Positions 37,099-48,665 of a DNA stretch of 64,000 bases are shown here, piece by piece. The stretch covers positions 4,702,501 to 4,766,500 of the forward strand of contig NZ_CP104067.1 of the NCBI RefSeq assembly GCF_026651875.1, read 5' to 3'. The notes under the pieces were generated by a model, which saw only the letters and a list, made by a program, of their open reading frames with translations, searched no databases and was not told the origin of the DNA. A program made the position numbers and the translations under genes. This stretch comes from Alicyclobacillus fastidiosus. Lineage in GTDB: Bacteria; Bacillota; Bacilli; Alicyclobacillales; Alicyclobacillaceae. Position 1 is the stretch's first letter. Every line of letters begins with the position of its first letter.

Positions 37099-39384
37099 TC
37101 AAGACGAACACGCTACACAATCCTCGACTTCCACCGATTGATTTCGCACGTAGTAGACGGTCTTTAAGCCACTTTTCCAAGCCTGCACGTACAGGTTTAG
37201 AAAATCGCGAACATGGATGTCTGGCGTGATGTATAAGTTAAATGACTGCGACTGGTCGATATGCCGCTGGCGGACGGCACACGCGCGAATGCTCCAGAGT
37301 TGGTCTATCGCATGCGCCTCTTTGTAGAACCAGAATGTCTGTGGGTTTAGGTTCGGTGGCGTCTGCGGGACCACCCCATTCTTTTTCTCTTCGAGAAAGA
37401 AACGGGAGAACACCGGATCGATGCCTGCGGTGCTGCCCGCGATGAGGCTTGTACTACTCGTCGGCGCGATGGCGAACAGATACGCATTCCGCAGTCCATG
37501 CGTCGCAACTTCGCTTCGCAACCAATCCCAATCCGGGCCCCCCTCGCGACTTTGATAACCACGGCGGTCAAAATAGGCGCCCGTTTGCCAATCAGACCCT
37601 TCAAACAGCGCATAGGGCCCCTTTTCCTTCGCCAGTTCCATCGACGCCTTCATGGCGAAGAAATTGATCCATTCAAACAGTTCATCCACATGCTTCAGAT
37701 GTTCCTCGGACTCCCAGACGATGCCTCGCTCTGCCAGGTATTGATGATAGCCGCTGATCCCCAAGCCAATCGCACGGTATTTGCGATTTGTTACCTCCGC
37801 TTGCTTGACGGGGTAGTAGTTCAAATCGATGACGTTGTCCATCGCGCGGACCTGTGTGCAGACAATGCGCTCCAGGGATTCACGACTGCCACTTCTACCC
37901 AGGTTTAAAGAAGAGAGGTTGCATACGACAAAGTCGCCTGCCTCATAGCGCACGACGACATTGCCGTCTTCGAGGGATTCCTCCATCGAACGCATCGGTT
38001 TCATATTCTGCATAATCTCGGTACACAGGTTGCTGCAATAAATCATCCCGGCGTGTTGGTTGGGATTCAGTCGATTCGCGGTGTCCCGAAAGAACAAAAA
38101 CGGCGTCCCCGTTTCAAATGCGGACTGCATGATCCGCTTCATGACGTCAATCGCAGGAACTTCCACCCTATCCAGGTCTCTGTGGTCGATACAAGCCTGA
38201 TACCGCCGTTCAAACTCCTCGCCCCACGCGTCTTCCAGCCGGAATCCCATCACCTGTTCCACCTCGTACGGGCAAAACAGATACCACATCTCCCGACGCT
38301 CTAGTCGCCGCATAAATTCGTCCGGGATACAGACCCCCGGGAAGATGTCATGAGCTTTCATCCGCTCGTCGCCGTTGTTGGTGCGCAACTGCAAGAAATC
38401 GTGGATGTCCTTGTGCCACACATCCAGGTAAATGGCCACGGCCCCGCTACGGACACCGAGTTGGTTGCAGCTCACCGCCGTGTTGTTGTAATTTTTCACC
38501 CACGGGATAACGCCCCCACTGGCGCCTTTATGGTTGCGAATCGCCGATCCTCTGGCTCTCACCTTCCCCACATAAATGCCCATGCCGCCGCCGAACTTTG
38601 AAACCCGTGCAAACGCTTTGTCGGTTTCGTAGATGCTGATGAGATCGTCATCTGGCATGTCGATGAAGCAAGAACTGAGTTGATGAAACGGTTTGCGGGC
38701 GTTGCTGAGTGTCGGAGTCGCAACGGTCGCCTCAAGCTTGGACAAGACATCATAGAACTGCTTTGCGCGCTCCAGTTTGTCCACTTCGTCCATGGCCAAA
38801 TGCATCGCAACCCCCATGAACAGCTCCTGTGGCAGCTCCAAGAGCTCCCCTCGATGGCCCTTTAGCACGTAGCGGTCGATCAACTGTTTTAACCCCACAT
38901 AATTAAGGAGCAGGTCGCGCTCCGGCCGTATGTACTTGGCGAGTTCGTCGATTTCAGCCTTCGTGTAATGTTCTCGAACATACCGCCCATACCGCCCGAG
39001 GTCCTCAAGTTGGACGATAAGCCCGTAAAAATCCCCATATCCCAGAGAGGAATATCCGCGGTTACGCGCCGATTCCTTGTAACAATCGTGCAGAAGCAGC
39101 CGCGCAGCAGCGAATTGCCAATTGGGTTCCTCGACGGTGGTCTTCTCCACGGCCAGTTGAATCATGGTCCTCGCCACTTCCTTCGTCGACAACCCATCCC
39201 TCATCTGCGCTTCTAAAGCCATTTCCAAACTGCACGGCTCGCAACCTGCCAGTCCAGCACAAGCTCGTTCGACGGTCTGCTGAACCTTCTTTGCATCAAA
39301 GGCCACGGTCGTCCCGTCTCGCTTCTGGATCATCATCGTTTGACGACTGGAAACATCCGGTACTTCAACCGCTCGTATGGTCAA
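37099..39384 (-). CDS. nrdA: ribonucleotide reductase alpha subunit, class I
   Basis: This 761-residue catalytic subunit has an N-terminal ATP-cone (QKRDGTTVAFDAKKVQQTVERA) for overall activity control. It has catalytic-site motifs (NLCTEIM with the radical-site Cys, PTSSTSLIAGSTAGIDPVF) and a C-terminal redox pair (EDCVACSS). The TTG start at 39384 follows GGAGGAATG. Length and the ATP-cone match class Ia enzymes. Expression is set by the upstream B12 riboswitch and terminator. This is logical if the cell also has a B12-dependent class II reductase, which is not in this window. Confidence 0.95.
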   Translation of the reverse strand: MTIRAVEVPDVSSRQTMMIQKRDGTTVAFDAKKVQQTVERACAGLAGCEPCSLEMALEAQMRDGLSTKEVARTMIQLAVEKTTVEEPNWQFAAARLLLHDCYKESARNRGYSSLGYGDFYGLIVQLEDLGRYGRYVREHYTKAEIDELAKYIRPERDLLLNYVGLKQLIDRYVLKGHRGELLELPQELFMGVAMHLAMDEVDKLERAKQFYDVLSKLEATVATPTLSNARKPFHQLSSCFIDMPDDDLISIYETDKAFARVSKFGGGMGIYVGKVRARGSAIRNHKGASGGVIPWVKNYNNTAVSCNQLGVRSGAVAIYLDVWHKDIHDFLQLRTNNGDERMKAHDIFPGVCIPDEFMRRLERREMWYLFCPYEVEQVMGFRLEDAWGEEFERRYQACIDHRDLDRVEVPAIDVMKRIMQSAFETGTPFLFFRDTANRLNPNQHAGMIYCSNLCTEIMQNMKPMRSMEESLEDGNVVVRYEAGDFVVCNLSSLNLGRSGSRESLERIVCTQVRAMDNVIDLNYYPVKQAEVTNRKYRAIGLGISGYHQYLAERGIVWESEEHLKHVDELFEWINFFAMKASMELAKEKGPYALFEGSDWQTGAYFDRRGYQSREGGPDWDWLRSEVATHGLRNAYLFAIAPTSSTSLIAGSTAGIDPVFSRFFLEEKKNGVVPQTPPNLNPQTFWFYKEAHAIDQLWSIRACAVRQRHIDQSQSFNLYITPDIHVRDFLNLYVQAWKSGLKTVYYVRNQSVEVEDCVACSS

Positions 39385-39414
39385 CTGCCATTCCTCCCAA
39401 TCTTCCTACCAAAT

Positions 39415-39449
39415 AAAAAGCACCCCGTCCCCTCGAGGGAACGGAGTGC
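39415..39449 (-). terminator. expression-platform terminator of the nrdA riboswitch
   Basis: On the minus strand GCACTCCGTTCCC (39437-39449) pairs with GGGGACGGGGTGC (39420-39432) across a TCGA loop, followed by TTTTTATTT. It lies about 30 nt before the nrdA start and just after the riboswitch aptamer, as expected for B12-induced termination. Confidence 0.85.
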
Positions 39450-39539
39450 CTAAGTCACGAAGCGCAAGGTGAAATTCAAATCACACCAATGGGACATGAA
39501 GCTAAAATGTCCGTCGTTTCCAAAGCCCTCCCCAATCCC

Positions 39540-39735
39540 TCGTGGGGGTGTTGCAAGGACAAACCGGGCAGGTCTCCGGACTTGGATTCATTTGCAGAAA
39601 CTAGCCTTCCCCGAATCATCGAGTGGCTGGTGGCAAGAGCCACCAACAGTTTGTGCATCTTCCTTACCGTGGCGAGGACCGCTCCAGAATTTCACTGGAT
39701 TCCCTTTTCACCCACATCGTGGGCACCTGGTTTAC
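39540..39735 (-). promoter_or_regulatory. cobalamin (AdoCbl) riboswitch
   Basis: The minus strand shows the 5' GGTGCC segment, the core AGGGAATCCAGTGAAATTCT with the following GCCACGGTA, and a textbook B12 box AAGTCCGGAGACCTGCCCGG (39564-39584). The spacing is normal for the cobalamin aptamer (about 195 nt). It precedes a terminator and nrdAB. By analogy with other B12-switched class I reductases, AdoCbl should shut off nrdAB so that a B12-dependent reductase takes over. Confidence 0.92.
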
Positions 39736-39879
39736 AGATCAAGTTGTAGCGTGAGTATAACACCATATATTGTGTCTATCAAATATTTTTTAATAACAAA
39801 GCACCATATCCGAATCTTTTGGATTTCTCAAACGCCGAAACTAGCAGCAGGCGCAGAGACTTCTGGCGCTTCGTCCGGT

Positions 39880-41577
39880 TTATTGATGGGACGAGTCCAC
39901 CCAAATATGTGCGAGCGGATCTTCCTCCAAATTTCGGTTGATGTAGTAGCCATGTACCCACGGCTGGATGGCGTAGATGTACTTGCCGTAGTACAGCGGG
40001 ACAATCGTCGCGTCATGCATGACTTGTACCGTCACCTGCTTGTACAAATTCGCCCGATCCTGCTGATTTGTATCCGTCTGCGCTTCGTCGAGCCAGTGGT
40101 CAACCTGTGCATTTGAATACATCGTAGAGTTGTTTGCCGGCTGTTCTGAAGAATTGAGCAGCGTGTAGAGGAAGTCGGACGCATCCGGGTAAGTCTGATT
40201 CCAGTCGATCAAAAAGGACGCTTGATTTCCCTTCGCGTTCAGCGTCAGAAACGTACCCCAACTGGTCGGTTCCGGGGAAATGTCGATGCCGACCGCCTTT
40301 AGGTCACTCTGAATCTGGTTGATGATCTGTAACGTCGACGGATCATTACTGCTATAAAACTTCGCCCTAATTGGCAGCGATACACCGGACTCTTTTAACA
40401 ATTCCTTCGCCTTTTGCGGATTGTACGCGTAATTGACGTCGCTCGGCAGGTCGTCCACATGACCAAATACACCTGGTGGCGTCGGTTGATTTGCCACGGT
40501 ATCCTGATTCTCTAACAGTTTGACGATCAGTGGTTTGTCAATGGCATACTCTACGGCCTGACGCACCTTGACATTCGTAAACGGCTGCTGTTGCACATTG
40601 AGTCCCATATACCAGATGGTTCCGGCCGACGACGTGAGTATGTCCTGTTTGAGGTTCGGATTCGAAACGAACTGATGATACGCGGATGAGGGGATGCCCC
40701 GCGTGTTGAACCCCAGAAATGCGGTCTCTCCTCGTTGAAATCTCATGGCGTCTAATTCCGTGTTGTTGTTGTACGTAAATGTAATTTGATTCAAGTAGGG
40801 AAGCTGGTTTCCGTGCTCATCCTTCTGGAAGTAATGTGGGTTTCTCGTCAGGACCGCCACGTTGTTGGTATTGCTCTTCAATTCAAATGCACCAGTGCCC
40901 ATTGGTTTGTCCAGTCCAAACGCCGCGTCGCCGACCCGTTCAATCCACGCAGGATCGATCCCGACAAAAAAGTGCATAGAAAGAATATTCAGGAAAAAAG
41001 GCTCCGGTTTTGTTAGGACGATTTTCAGGGTGTACGGGTTCGGTGCGGTCACTCCACTGATCTTCGTCGACTTCCCATCGTGATACGCAGTGGAGCCTTG
41101 AATGATGGGGTCGATTAACGACTCACCCGGGGACGCGATGTTCTTGTTGAGCATGCGCTCGAATTCAGCGATGTAGCTTTCGGCTGTAAGCGGGTCTCCA
41201 TTCCAGAAGTGAATACCTTTTCGCAGGTGAAACGTGTACGTTTTCCCATCGGACGAAACGTCCCATGTTTGAGCGACATCGCCCACGATGTCGTTGGTCG
41301 TTCCTTTGTAGGTGACCAGTTGATCGTACATGGATTGGACGAACTCATCCGACAGGACGTCTTCGGCAACGGCTGGATCGATAGAATGAATGTCCTGACT
41401 CATATCGAGTTGGAGATCTCCACCTCGGATTGGGTCACTCTGCTGATTTTTGATAGACTTCGTATCTGGAGTCTGTCCAGATGCATTGGAAGTGGCCGTA
41501 CCGCATCCGGACAGTAAGAAAGCAGCCATGCTGACGGTCGTGACAAAGGCGCAGCCTTGTCTTCGCCAATTGACCAT
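39880..41577 (-). CDS. ABC transporter substrate-binding lipoprotein, OppA family
   Basis: This 565-residue SBP_bac_5-type protein has a lipoprotein signal (MAAFLLSGCGT, lipidated Cys near residue 29). Mature-domain motifs are RGGDLQLDMSQDIHSIDPA, VTYKGTTNDIVGDVAQTWDVSSDGKTYTFHLRKGI, FWNGDPLTAESY and VRQAVEYAIDKPLIV. It binds peptides or related amides outside the membrane. No permease or ATPase genes are adjacent, so it must use components encoded elsewhere. It starts 58 nt after the M20 hydrolase stop and is probably in its operon. ATG follows AGGGGGGA. Confidence 0.88.
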   Translation of the reverse strand: MVNWRRQGCAFVTTVSMAAFLLSGCGTATSNASGQTPDTKSIKNQQSDPIRGGDLQLDMSQDIHSIDPAVAEDVLSDEFVQSMYDQLVTYKGTTNDIVGDVAQTWDVSSDGKTYTFHLRKGIHFWNGDPLTAESYIAEFERMLNKNIASPGESLIDPIIQGSTAYHDGKSTKISGVTAPNPYTLKIVLTKPEPFFLNILSMHFFVGIDPAWIERVGDAAFGLDKPMGTGAFELKSNTNNVAVLTRNPHYFQKDEHGNQLPYLNQITFTYNNNTELDAMRFQRGETAFLGFNTRGIPSSAYHQFVSNPNLKQDILTSSAGTIWYMGLNVQQQPFTNVKVRQAVEYAIDKPLIVKLLENQDTVANQPTPPGVFGHVDDLPSDVNYAYNPQKAKELLKESGVSLPIRAKFYSSNDPSTLQIINQIQSDLKAVGIDISPEPTSWGTFLTLNAKGNQASFLIDWNQTYPDASDFLYTLLNSSEQPANNSTMYSNAQVDHWLDEAQTDTNQQDRANLYKQVTVQVMHDATIVPLYYGKYIYAIQPWVHGYYINRNLEEDPLAHIWVDSSHQ

Positions 41578-41635
41578 TAAAATCCCCCCTAACGATTTAT
41601 ATCGGATCTGTGTGAGCCGGCCGACCTCGGAGCCA

Positions 41636-42838
41636 TCAATCATTACTCGTGTGACCTACGGATCGCCACTGTTCAAACTCATCGCGAACCTTTTGGAATG
41701 CGTGTGGATTCGCAAACAAGTCGTATGCGGTCATCGCCAATGCCTTGGACGCCTGATTTAAGGCGACTAAGCCATCCTCCGACGCGGCCGCGTCGCGAAA
41801 CTCCGGCGTGTGGTTAGAGTGGTCCCCGATGCGGATGTATGGGTGAATCGTGGCCGTGACGCGCCCGACGTTGCCGATGTCGGAAGAGCCCAAGCCGCTC
41901 CCAGCCGGTGGGTCAACCACCTCAATGCCCATCGAGATGAGGTTTTGCTTAAACAATTCTCCAAGTGCCTTGTTGTTGTTGCGTTCCGCATAAATGAGAC
42001 CTTCTTCAATTGCGCATCGGGCGCCAACTGCCTGTGAACAATGTCGGACGGCCTCGTAAACTCTCTGGCGAACCACGTCGAGCCCTTCCACTGTGGCCGC
42101 CCGGAGAATAAACTTCGCCTCACAGTACTCAGGGACGACGTTGGGTGCCGATCCGCCTTTCGTGATAATTCCGTGAATTCGCACGTCGCTTTTGAAGAAC
42201 TGTCGTAGGCCGTTGATGGTTACGAACGTCTGAATCACTGCGTCCAGCGCGCTGATTCCTTCTTCGGGGGCTGACGAGGCGTGTGCTTGGCGACCATAGA
42301 ATTTGAATGTCGCATCGACGCAGGCGAGCGATCCACGAGTGACGGTCGTCATGTTGCGCGGGTGACACAGCATAGCGGCGTCGATATCGTCAAACACACC
42401 TGCTTCGCACATGACAATTTTACCACCACCATCCTCTTCTGCCGGCGTGCCGATGACGACAATTTGACCGGGCAAATCAGGGCAGGCATCGTGCAAGGCG
42501 AGCGCCGCCCCTACCGCTGCGGTGCCAATCAGATTGTGCCCGCAGGCGTGTCCAATCTCCGGCAGGGCATCGTACTCGGCTAATACCGCGACGACGGGTC
42601 CCTCTGACTGCGCGCCCCAAGATGCTCGGAAGGCGGTTTGCAGACCGGCGATTTCTCGCTCCACCCGAAATCCCGCGTCCACTAACGGCGCGGCTAACCA
42701 CTCCACCGCTTGGTATTCTGCGAAACTAAGTTCAGGATTAGCGTGTATTTTCAACGCGAGTTGGCGCAGTTCGGCGTCCCGAGCATCTACAGCCTGTTGT
42801 ATCCGCGCCTTTGCCAATTGTTGCTGATTGACGACCAC
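41636..42838 (-). CDS. M20-family amidohydrolase/peptidase (AbgB-like)
   Basis: This 400-residue metalloenzyme contains LAEYDALPEIGHACGHNLIG (metal ligands), GTPAEEDGGGKIVM with the catalytic Glu, AMLCHPRN, and GRQAHASSAPEEGISALDAVI in the dimerisation domain. These features fit the M20D group that hydrolyses N-acyl or aminobenzoyl amino acids and dipeptides. GTG start follows CAGGAGGG. A peptide-binding lipoprotein follows and a LysR gene precedes it on the same strand, suggesting a small scavenging operon for an amide or dipeptide. Confidence 0.85.
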   Translation of the reverse strand: MVVNQQQLAKARIQQAVDARDAELRQLALKIHANPELSFAEYQAVEWLAAPLVDAGFRVEREIAGLQTAFRASWGAQSEGPVVAVLAEYDALPEIGHACGHNLIGTAAVGAALALHDACPDLPGQIVVIGTPAEEDGGGKIVMCEAGVFDDIDAAMLCHPRNMTTVTRGSLACVDATFKFYGRQAHASSAPEEGISALDAVIQTFVTINGLRQFFKSDVRIHGIITKGGSAPNVVPEYCEAKFILRAATVEGLDVVRQRVYEAVRHCSQAVGARCAIEEGLIYAERNNNKALGELFKQNLISMGIEVVDPPAGSGLGSSDIGNVGRVTATIHPYIRIGDHSNHTPEFRDAAASEDGLVALNQASKALAMTAYDLFANPHAFQKVRDEFEQWRSVGHTSND

Positions 42839-42979
42839 ATTGACACCCTCCTGTTTGAATTTTTATAAAACAAATCTTAAATGGAGGGTTTATATAAGTA
42901 CAATTCATCATTTTTTGTACGCGAGCAAAAATCTATTTATAGTTGGTAGAGATGCACCCGTCCGCATGTCCACACCTAG

Positions 42980-43870
42980 TCACTCACAGCGCCTCATATG
43001 ACTGATAAACTTATCCATCAGTGCATATTTCAACGTCGATTCGCGATAAAGCATCCAAGTCGACCGGAGAATTGGCTCCCCGTTTCTGTGCACCAAATCC
43101 TCTCGATACAATCCGTCGTCATCATGAATGAAGTCACTTGGGATAATGGCGTATCCAGACACGTGTTTGACCATCTCTTTGCACGTTTCAAAACTGTCCA
43201 CCTGCATGGTAATCGTGGGGGGTTCGTGAAACCGCTCATACCACCACTTGTCTATCGCCTGGGTCAAAGAGGAGTGCGCATAGCTGACCAATTTGTTGGA
43301 GAGGATAGGCGGTTTATAACTGATTCGCGGCAACTTCGGAAGCTCGTCCAAATGGACCGGCGATTGGGAAATGATACAAATGCGCTCCTCGTTTAGCAGA
43401 TGTTTCTCGTCAAACCACGGGAAGTCACCACGTACCACCCCAACATGAATGTCGTCGTTGATGAGCAACTCGTATATTTCCTCGCTCCACCCCGTCGTCA
43501 CGTTGATATGGGCCTTTGGGTACTGCGTACTGAACCGTTGCAGGATAGACGGGAGATTGTGGAGTCCGAAGTAGCTGGACACCCCGATTCTGATGTTTCC
43601 GTGCACACCACCCTGCATGTTGGCGATATCGTCTTTTATATTTTTTAATTCCGCAATCATTTTTCTCGCATAACGGACCAGATACTCCCCTTCCGGCGTT
43701 AGCCCGATTCCCTTTCCCTGTCTCGCAATCACCGGTGCATTAAATTCCCTTTCAATTCTTCGCAGTCGATACGTCAGCGCTGGCTGCGTAATGTACAATC
43801 GTTCGGCGACTCGCGTGAGGTTCTGATCCTCTGATAGACACTGAAGGAGCAGATAGTCCTTTTCGTCCAC
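42980..43870 (-). CDS. LysR-family transcriptional regulator
   Basis: The 296-residue protein has an N-terminal helix-turn-helix (DYLLLQCLSEDQNLTRVAERLYITQPALTYRLRRIEREFN) and an effector-binding C-terminal domain. The GTG at 43870 follows AAGGGGGGCG; an in-frame extension of nine codons lacks a ribosome site. It lies 141 nt upstream of the M20 gene in the same direction and probably controls it. The inducer is unknown. Confidence 0.85.
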   Translation of the reverse strand: MDEKDYLLLQCLSEDQNLTRVAERLYITQPALTYRLRRIEREFNAPVIARQGKGIGLTPEGEYLVRYARKMIAELKNIKDDIANMQGGVHGNIRIGVSSYFGLHNLPSILQRFSTQYPKAHINVTTGWSEEIYELLINDDIHVGVVRGDFPWFDEKHLLNEERICIISQSPVHLDELPKLPRISYKPPILSNKLVSYAHSSLTQAIDKWWYERFHEPPTITMQVDSFETCKEMVKHVSGYAIIPSDFIHDDDGLYREDLVHRNGEPILRSTWMLYRESTLKYALMDKFISHMRRCE

Positions 43871-43981
43871 ATAACGCCCCCCTTGATGAGTGGTCACCCG
43901 CCGCCCATCTCCCTTGTTTCACGTTTCATTCTATACCGTTTTACCGCGGTGACGCAGCCAACCGTTGAAAGTAATCGAAGC

Positions 43982-44599
43982 TCACCGACGAAGCATCAGC
44001 TTATCCCACACTTTATCCTTGTACCGCACCGCGAACATGCGCACGGCGACCACTATGGAGATGGTCGACAACAGCGGAATCGGCTCCAGGAACCCACGTC
44101 CGCCAATCGCGACCGCGACACCGACTAGAACGGCGAGAATCGCGTGTATTTCTTCACGCAGGGCAATCGGTTTTCGCCCCGCCAACAAATCCCGGATGAC
44201 CCCTCCCCCGATGCCTGTGAATAGAGCCGCCATCACGGTCATGCCCAGGTTGTCCCCAAACTGACGCGCGTAGAGGGCCCCCTGAAGTGAAAAGGAAGCC
44301 AATCCGATGGAGTCAAAGAACAGACCCCACTTTTTCCAATGGTGGATCCACTTTGTGGACAAAATATAGAGAATGGCGAGAGTGCCCACGACGAGCAATA
44401 ATGTTTCCCGGTCCCAAAGTTTAGTCACCGGTACACCGATGACCGTGTTTCGAATGACACCTCCGCCAAACGAGGTGGTTAGTCCAAGTATGAATACGCC
44501 GATCATACGATACTTCGCCTGAAGAGCGACAAACGCTCCACTGGCTGCATACGCGCAAGTACCAATACCGTGTAAGACAAGCCATCCCAGGCTTTCCAA
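43982..44599 (-). CDS. TRIC/UPF0126-family membrane protein
   Basis: This 205-residue membrane protein is an internal duplication of two three-helix units, each marked by a glycine-rich hairpin: LGLTTSFGGGVIRNTVIG and ALFTGIGGGVIRDLLAG. These are diagnostic of the trimeric intracellular cation-channel family (YvgT-like in Bacillus). It probably conducts K+ or other cations. It stands alone between the LysR gene and the second formate locus. Confidence 0.88.
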   Translation of the reverse strand: MESLGWLVLHGIGTCAYAASGAFVALQAKYRMIGVFILGLTTSFGGGVIRNTVIGVPVTKLWDRETLLLVVGTLAILYILSTKWIHHWKKWGLFFDSIGLASFSLQGALYARQFGDNLGMTVMAALFTGIGGGVIRDLLAGRKPIALREEIHAILAVLVGVAVAIGGRGFLEPIPLLSTISIVVAVRMFAVRYKDKVWDKLMLRR

Positions 44600-44667
44600 T
44601 GTTCTACCTCCCTATTATTCCTTAGGCGCCACGACACAAAAACGATGACCCTTGTCGCCAAAAAGCC

Positions 44668-45115
44668 TCAAAGCTTTTGCCCCATGCCTTCCAGCACACC
44701 TAACATCAATGCAAACGTGCGGTTCACATCCGGGCTGCGCAGCGCTTTGGCCAGTTGAAACACGCCAACCCGCTTCCCAGATTCCAAGTTGTCTTGCCCA
44801 CGCTTCAGGCCGACGACGAGCGCCTCGCCGAGCGCATTCACATGAGACGGGTCGATTTTGCTCACCATCGAACACGCCGTCATAGCATTCTTTATGGTAT
44901 TCAGCACGGACGGCTTCAAGATCTGCTCCAAGGCGATGGACGCGACTTTTTCCTTCGAGTTCAGCAGTGCGTGAAGGATGTCTAGCAGGCCACTATCGTG
45001 CAGGTCTTGTATGACAACCAATAGGCTGTTGATCGCCTCTCCGTGCGCAGCGAACGCCTCTTGCATCGCTTGTGAGGCGTCTTTTAACTGATCCTCTTTC
45101 GTCGGCTCCAACCGA

Positions 45116-45141
<26 letters not shown>
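44668..45141 (-). CDS. DUF1641 protein, formate dehydrogenase accessory (copy 2)
   Basis: The 157-residue DUF1641 protein is homologous to that at 3073-3573. Conserved elements are LVVIQDLHDSGLLDILHALL and ALRSPDVNRTFALMLGVLEGMG. Its start overlaps the end of the second formate dehydrogenase gene by 26 nt, showing former translational coupling. The gene itself looks intact although its partner is frameshifted. Confidence 0.85.
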
Positions 45142-48103
<2,962 letters not shown>

Positions 48104-48120
48104 CGAGAACCCCCCTAGAA

Positions 48121-48182
48121 AAATAAAAAACTCCACCAAAACCAGGGCCCCTGTACACTAGGGAAGCTGGTTTTAGTGGAGT
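48121..48182 (-). terminator. hairpin with U-tract before the second formate dehydrogenase
   Basis: In the minus-strand RNA, ACTCCACTAAAACCAG (48167-48182) pairs along 16 bp with CTGGTTTTGGTGGAGT (48130-48145), with one U.G pair that exists only in this orientation. TTTTTTATTT follows. It lies between the MpsC-type gene and the formate dehydrogenase, at the same relative position as the hairpin at 7615-7664 in the first locus. Confidence 0.82.
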
Positions 48183-48247
48183 AGTCTCAAGCACATCCTG
48201 TACTCGTGTACCAATCCACAACGATTTTGTTGTTACCCCCAAGTCTA

Positions 48248-48622
48248 TCAAATCGCGTTTTCGTCGTCGAGCCCCAGCGGACGATCAAATACGTAAACCG
48301 TCATGGCAATATCTAGGTCGACGTCGAAATCGCAAAACAACGTAATCAGTTTCGCCCCGACAACCTTTTCGACGTCCGCTCGCAATGCCGCGTCTTGATA
48401 AATCTGTTTGATAAACGTCGTGCGAAGTTCGCGGACCAACCGTCTCCCGTCCTCCGACCCGACAGCAAATTTCTCCACACTGGTCAGATTGCCCTTCATT
48501 TCACAAACGGCCCAAGGGCCGACAAATCGCGTTGTGATTTGTTCCGGGCCCTTACCGACATGCTTCTTTCGAATCTCTCTGACGAGATTGCTAAACGCGT
48601 GTGCAACTTTGGTTGTGCTCAT
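48248..48622 (-). CDS. MpsC/DUF2294 family protein (copy 2)
   Basis: The 124-residue DUF2294 protein shares with copy 1 (7802-8197) the segments REIRKKHVGKGPEQI, TSVEKFAVG..DGRRLVRELR and VGAKLITLFCDFDVDLD. The ATG at 48622 follows GGAGGTACC. It again precedes a formate dehydrogenase with a strong hairpin between them. The repeated arrangement is the best clue to its role. Confidence 0.82.
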   Translation of the reverse strand: MSTTKVAHAFSNLVREIRKKHVGKGPEQITTRFVGPWAVCEMKGNLTSVEKFAVGSEDGRRLVRELRTTFIKQIYQDAALRADVEKVVGAKLITLFCDFDVDLDIAMTVYVFDRPLGLDDENAI

Positions 48623-48665
48623 GGTACCTCCGATACATGCCCGGTCCGTCGCCATACGGCCGTGA

